From positions 1 through 6,156 of the forward strand of contig JAZSQT010000152.1 of assembly GCA_045538075.1 (NCBI GenBank): a stretch of 6,156 bases of DNA, given 5' to 3'. The DNA comes from JAZSQT01 sp045538075 (lineage in GTDB: Bacteria > Chrysiogenota > Deferribacteres > Deferribacterales > Mucispirillaceae). Below the pieces are notes generated by a model that saw nothing but the letters and a program-made list of their open reading frames with translations, did not search any database and had not been told where the DNA came from. Position numbers and translations under genes: made by a program. Shown in pieces: positions 5,760-6,156 of this stretch. Each line of letters begins with the position of its first letter. Within the stretch, counting starts at the first letter, position 1.

Positions 5760-5879
5760 TAAAAATGGTTGATATGAAATTTAGTAAAAAAATCTATTTA
5801 TAAAACTTTCCTTTATTTAACTTTAAAATAATAAATAAATATAAATTTTTAAATAAAATTGAAAGGATAACAATATACA

Positions 5880-6034
5880 TAAAGAATACAATTTTTGAAC
5901 TCAGAAGTAATGACATATATTTATTCAATGTTTTTTGGGAGCTTTGGGTGGAACCCCGAGCGTAAGCGAGTTTGCGACCTTATTGAATAAATATATGGAA
6001 TGTTTTACTTCTGGAGAAAAAATTGTGTTCTTTA
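5880..6034. repeat. 155-nt foldback (long hairpin) inside the right repeat copy
   Basis: The arms are TAAAGAATACAATTTTT (5880-5896) with 6018-6034, TCAGAAGTA with TACTTCTGG, and CATATATTTATTCAAT with ATTGAATAAATATATG. The length equals that of the left copy because a one-base loss in an internal loop is offset by a one-base gain in the terminal loop (GCGTAAGC here, GCGAAGC on the same strand at the left). The stems are unchanged. Confidence 0.8.
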
Positions 6035-6114
6035 GGAAAGTTGATATTGAAATAATCTTTACACCGAAAAGAGTTAATTAATTTTAAAACTAAATTTTTT
6101 ATCAACCTTTTTTA

Positions 6115-6149
6115 CTGGATTACTTCGTCGCTTTGCTCCTCGTAATGAC
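6115..6149 (-). repeat. Short palindromic repeat unit, fixed-centre subtype (right end of element)
   Basis: CTGGATTACTTCG ... CTCCTCGTAATGAC is the exact reverse complement of 5725-5759 and closes the right end of the MITE-like element. Only seven bases of the window lie beyond it. Confidence 0.88.
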
Positions 6150-6156
6150 AGTTTTA

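Larger units (their letters stand above)
5830..6149 (-). repeat. Long non-coding repeat, right copy (inverted partner of 173-495)
   Basis: Read on the minus strand from 6149, this matches 173 onward: end unit, spacer, foldback and then AT-rich tail. Identity is about 95% as far as 5881 and clearly lower from 5880 to about 5830. The open frame that crosses the left copy is frameshifted and stopped here, so neither copy is likely to encode protein. Together the two copies bracket hslV, hslU, the third gene and the porin. Confidence 0.85.
5723..6151. mobile_element. MITE-like element with terminal inverted repeats, no transposase
   Basis: Positions 5725-5785 match the reverse complement of 6089-6149 with about 3 mismatches in 61 (the first 41 are identical), and the match extends outward by CT on each side. 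The enclosed DNA of about 300 bp is AT-rich, holds no credible open frame and carries the 155-nt foldback. Size, long terminal inverted repeats, absence of coding capacity and multiple copies all fit a non-autonomous miniature element. I could not identify a convincing target-site duplication at the edges, and the mobilising enzyme is not in the window. The inner right part (5881-6149) is the inverted partner of 173-441. Confidence 0.65.

Overview
This is a low-GC bacterial window (roughly 30% GC by eye) from a Gram-negative organism. The diderm envelope is shown by a beta-barrel outer-membrane protein with a signal peptide and a C-terminal Phe. HslV and HslU resemble those of Deferribacterota and deltaproteobacterial-type lineages. 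A host-associated, AT-rich member such as Mucispirillum is a plausible source, but that is a guess from memory of family style and was not tested.

Layout: positions 1-546 are non-coding repeat DNA. Positions 644-4099 are a tight, same-strand cluster: hslV (ATP-dependent protease peptidase), hslU (its AAA+ unfoldase) and a secreted protein of unknown function with a putative beta-propeller. The gaps are 3 and 9 nt, so one transcript is likely, starting from an extended -10 promoter just upstream of hslV. A 216-nt gap follows, with two small palindromes, a candidate promoter and a strong Shine-Dalgarno. It leads into a 387-aa outer-membrane porin-like gene (4316-5479) with codon use typical of high expression. 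The porin ends at a near-perfect intrinsic terminator (5507-5536). Positions 5537-6156 are again repeat DNA.

HslU unfolds substrates and threads them into HslV in the cytoplasm. The third gene product and the porin are predicted to be exported by Sec. Their link to HslUV is positional only.

The unusual content is in the flanks. About 270 bp at 173-441 recurs inverted at 5881-6149 with only about 13 differences, so the whole protease-porin segment lies between long inverted repeats. Each repeat carries a 155-nt foldback (stems of 17, 8 and 16 bp). All four differences between its two copies fall in loops, none in stems. Small palindromic units (TGGATT...AATGAC type) decorate the repeat ends. 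In one subtype the central hairpin changes sequence completely but keeps its 7-bp pairing. The right-hand copy forms a MITE-like element of about 430 bp with terminal inverted repeats of about 60 bp and no transposase. I see no defence, toxin or CRISPR system; the repeat family is the best candidate for something under-described.
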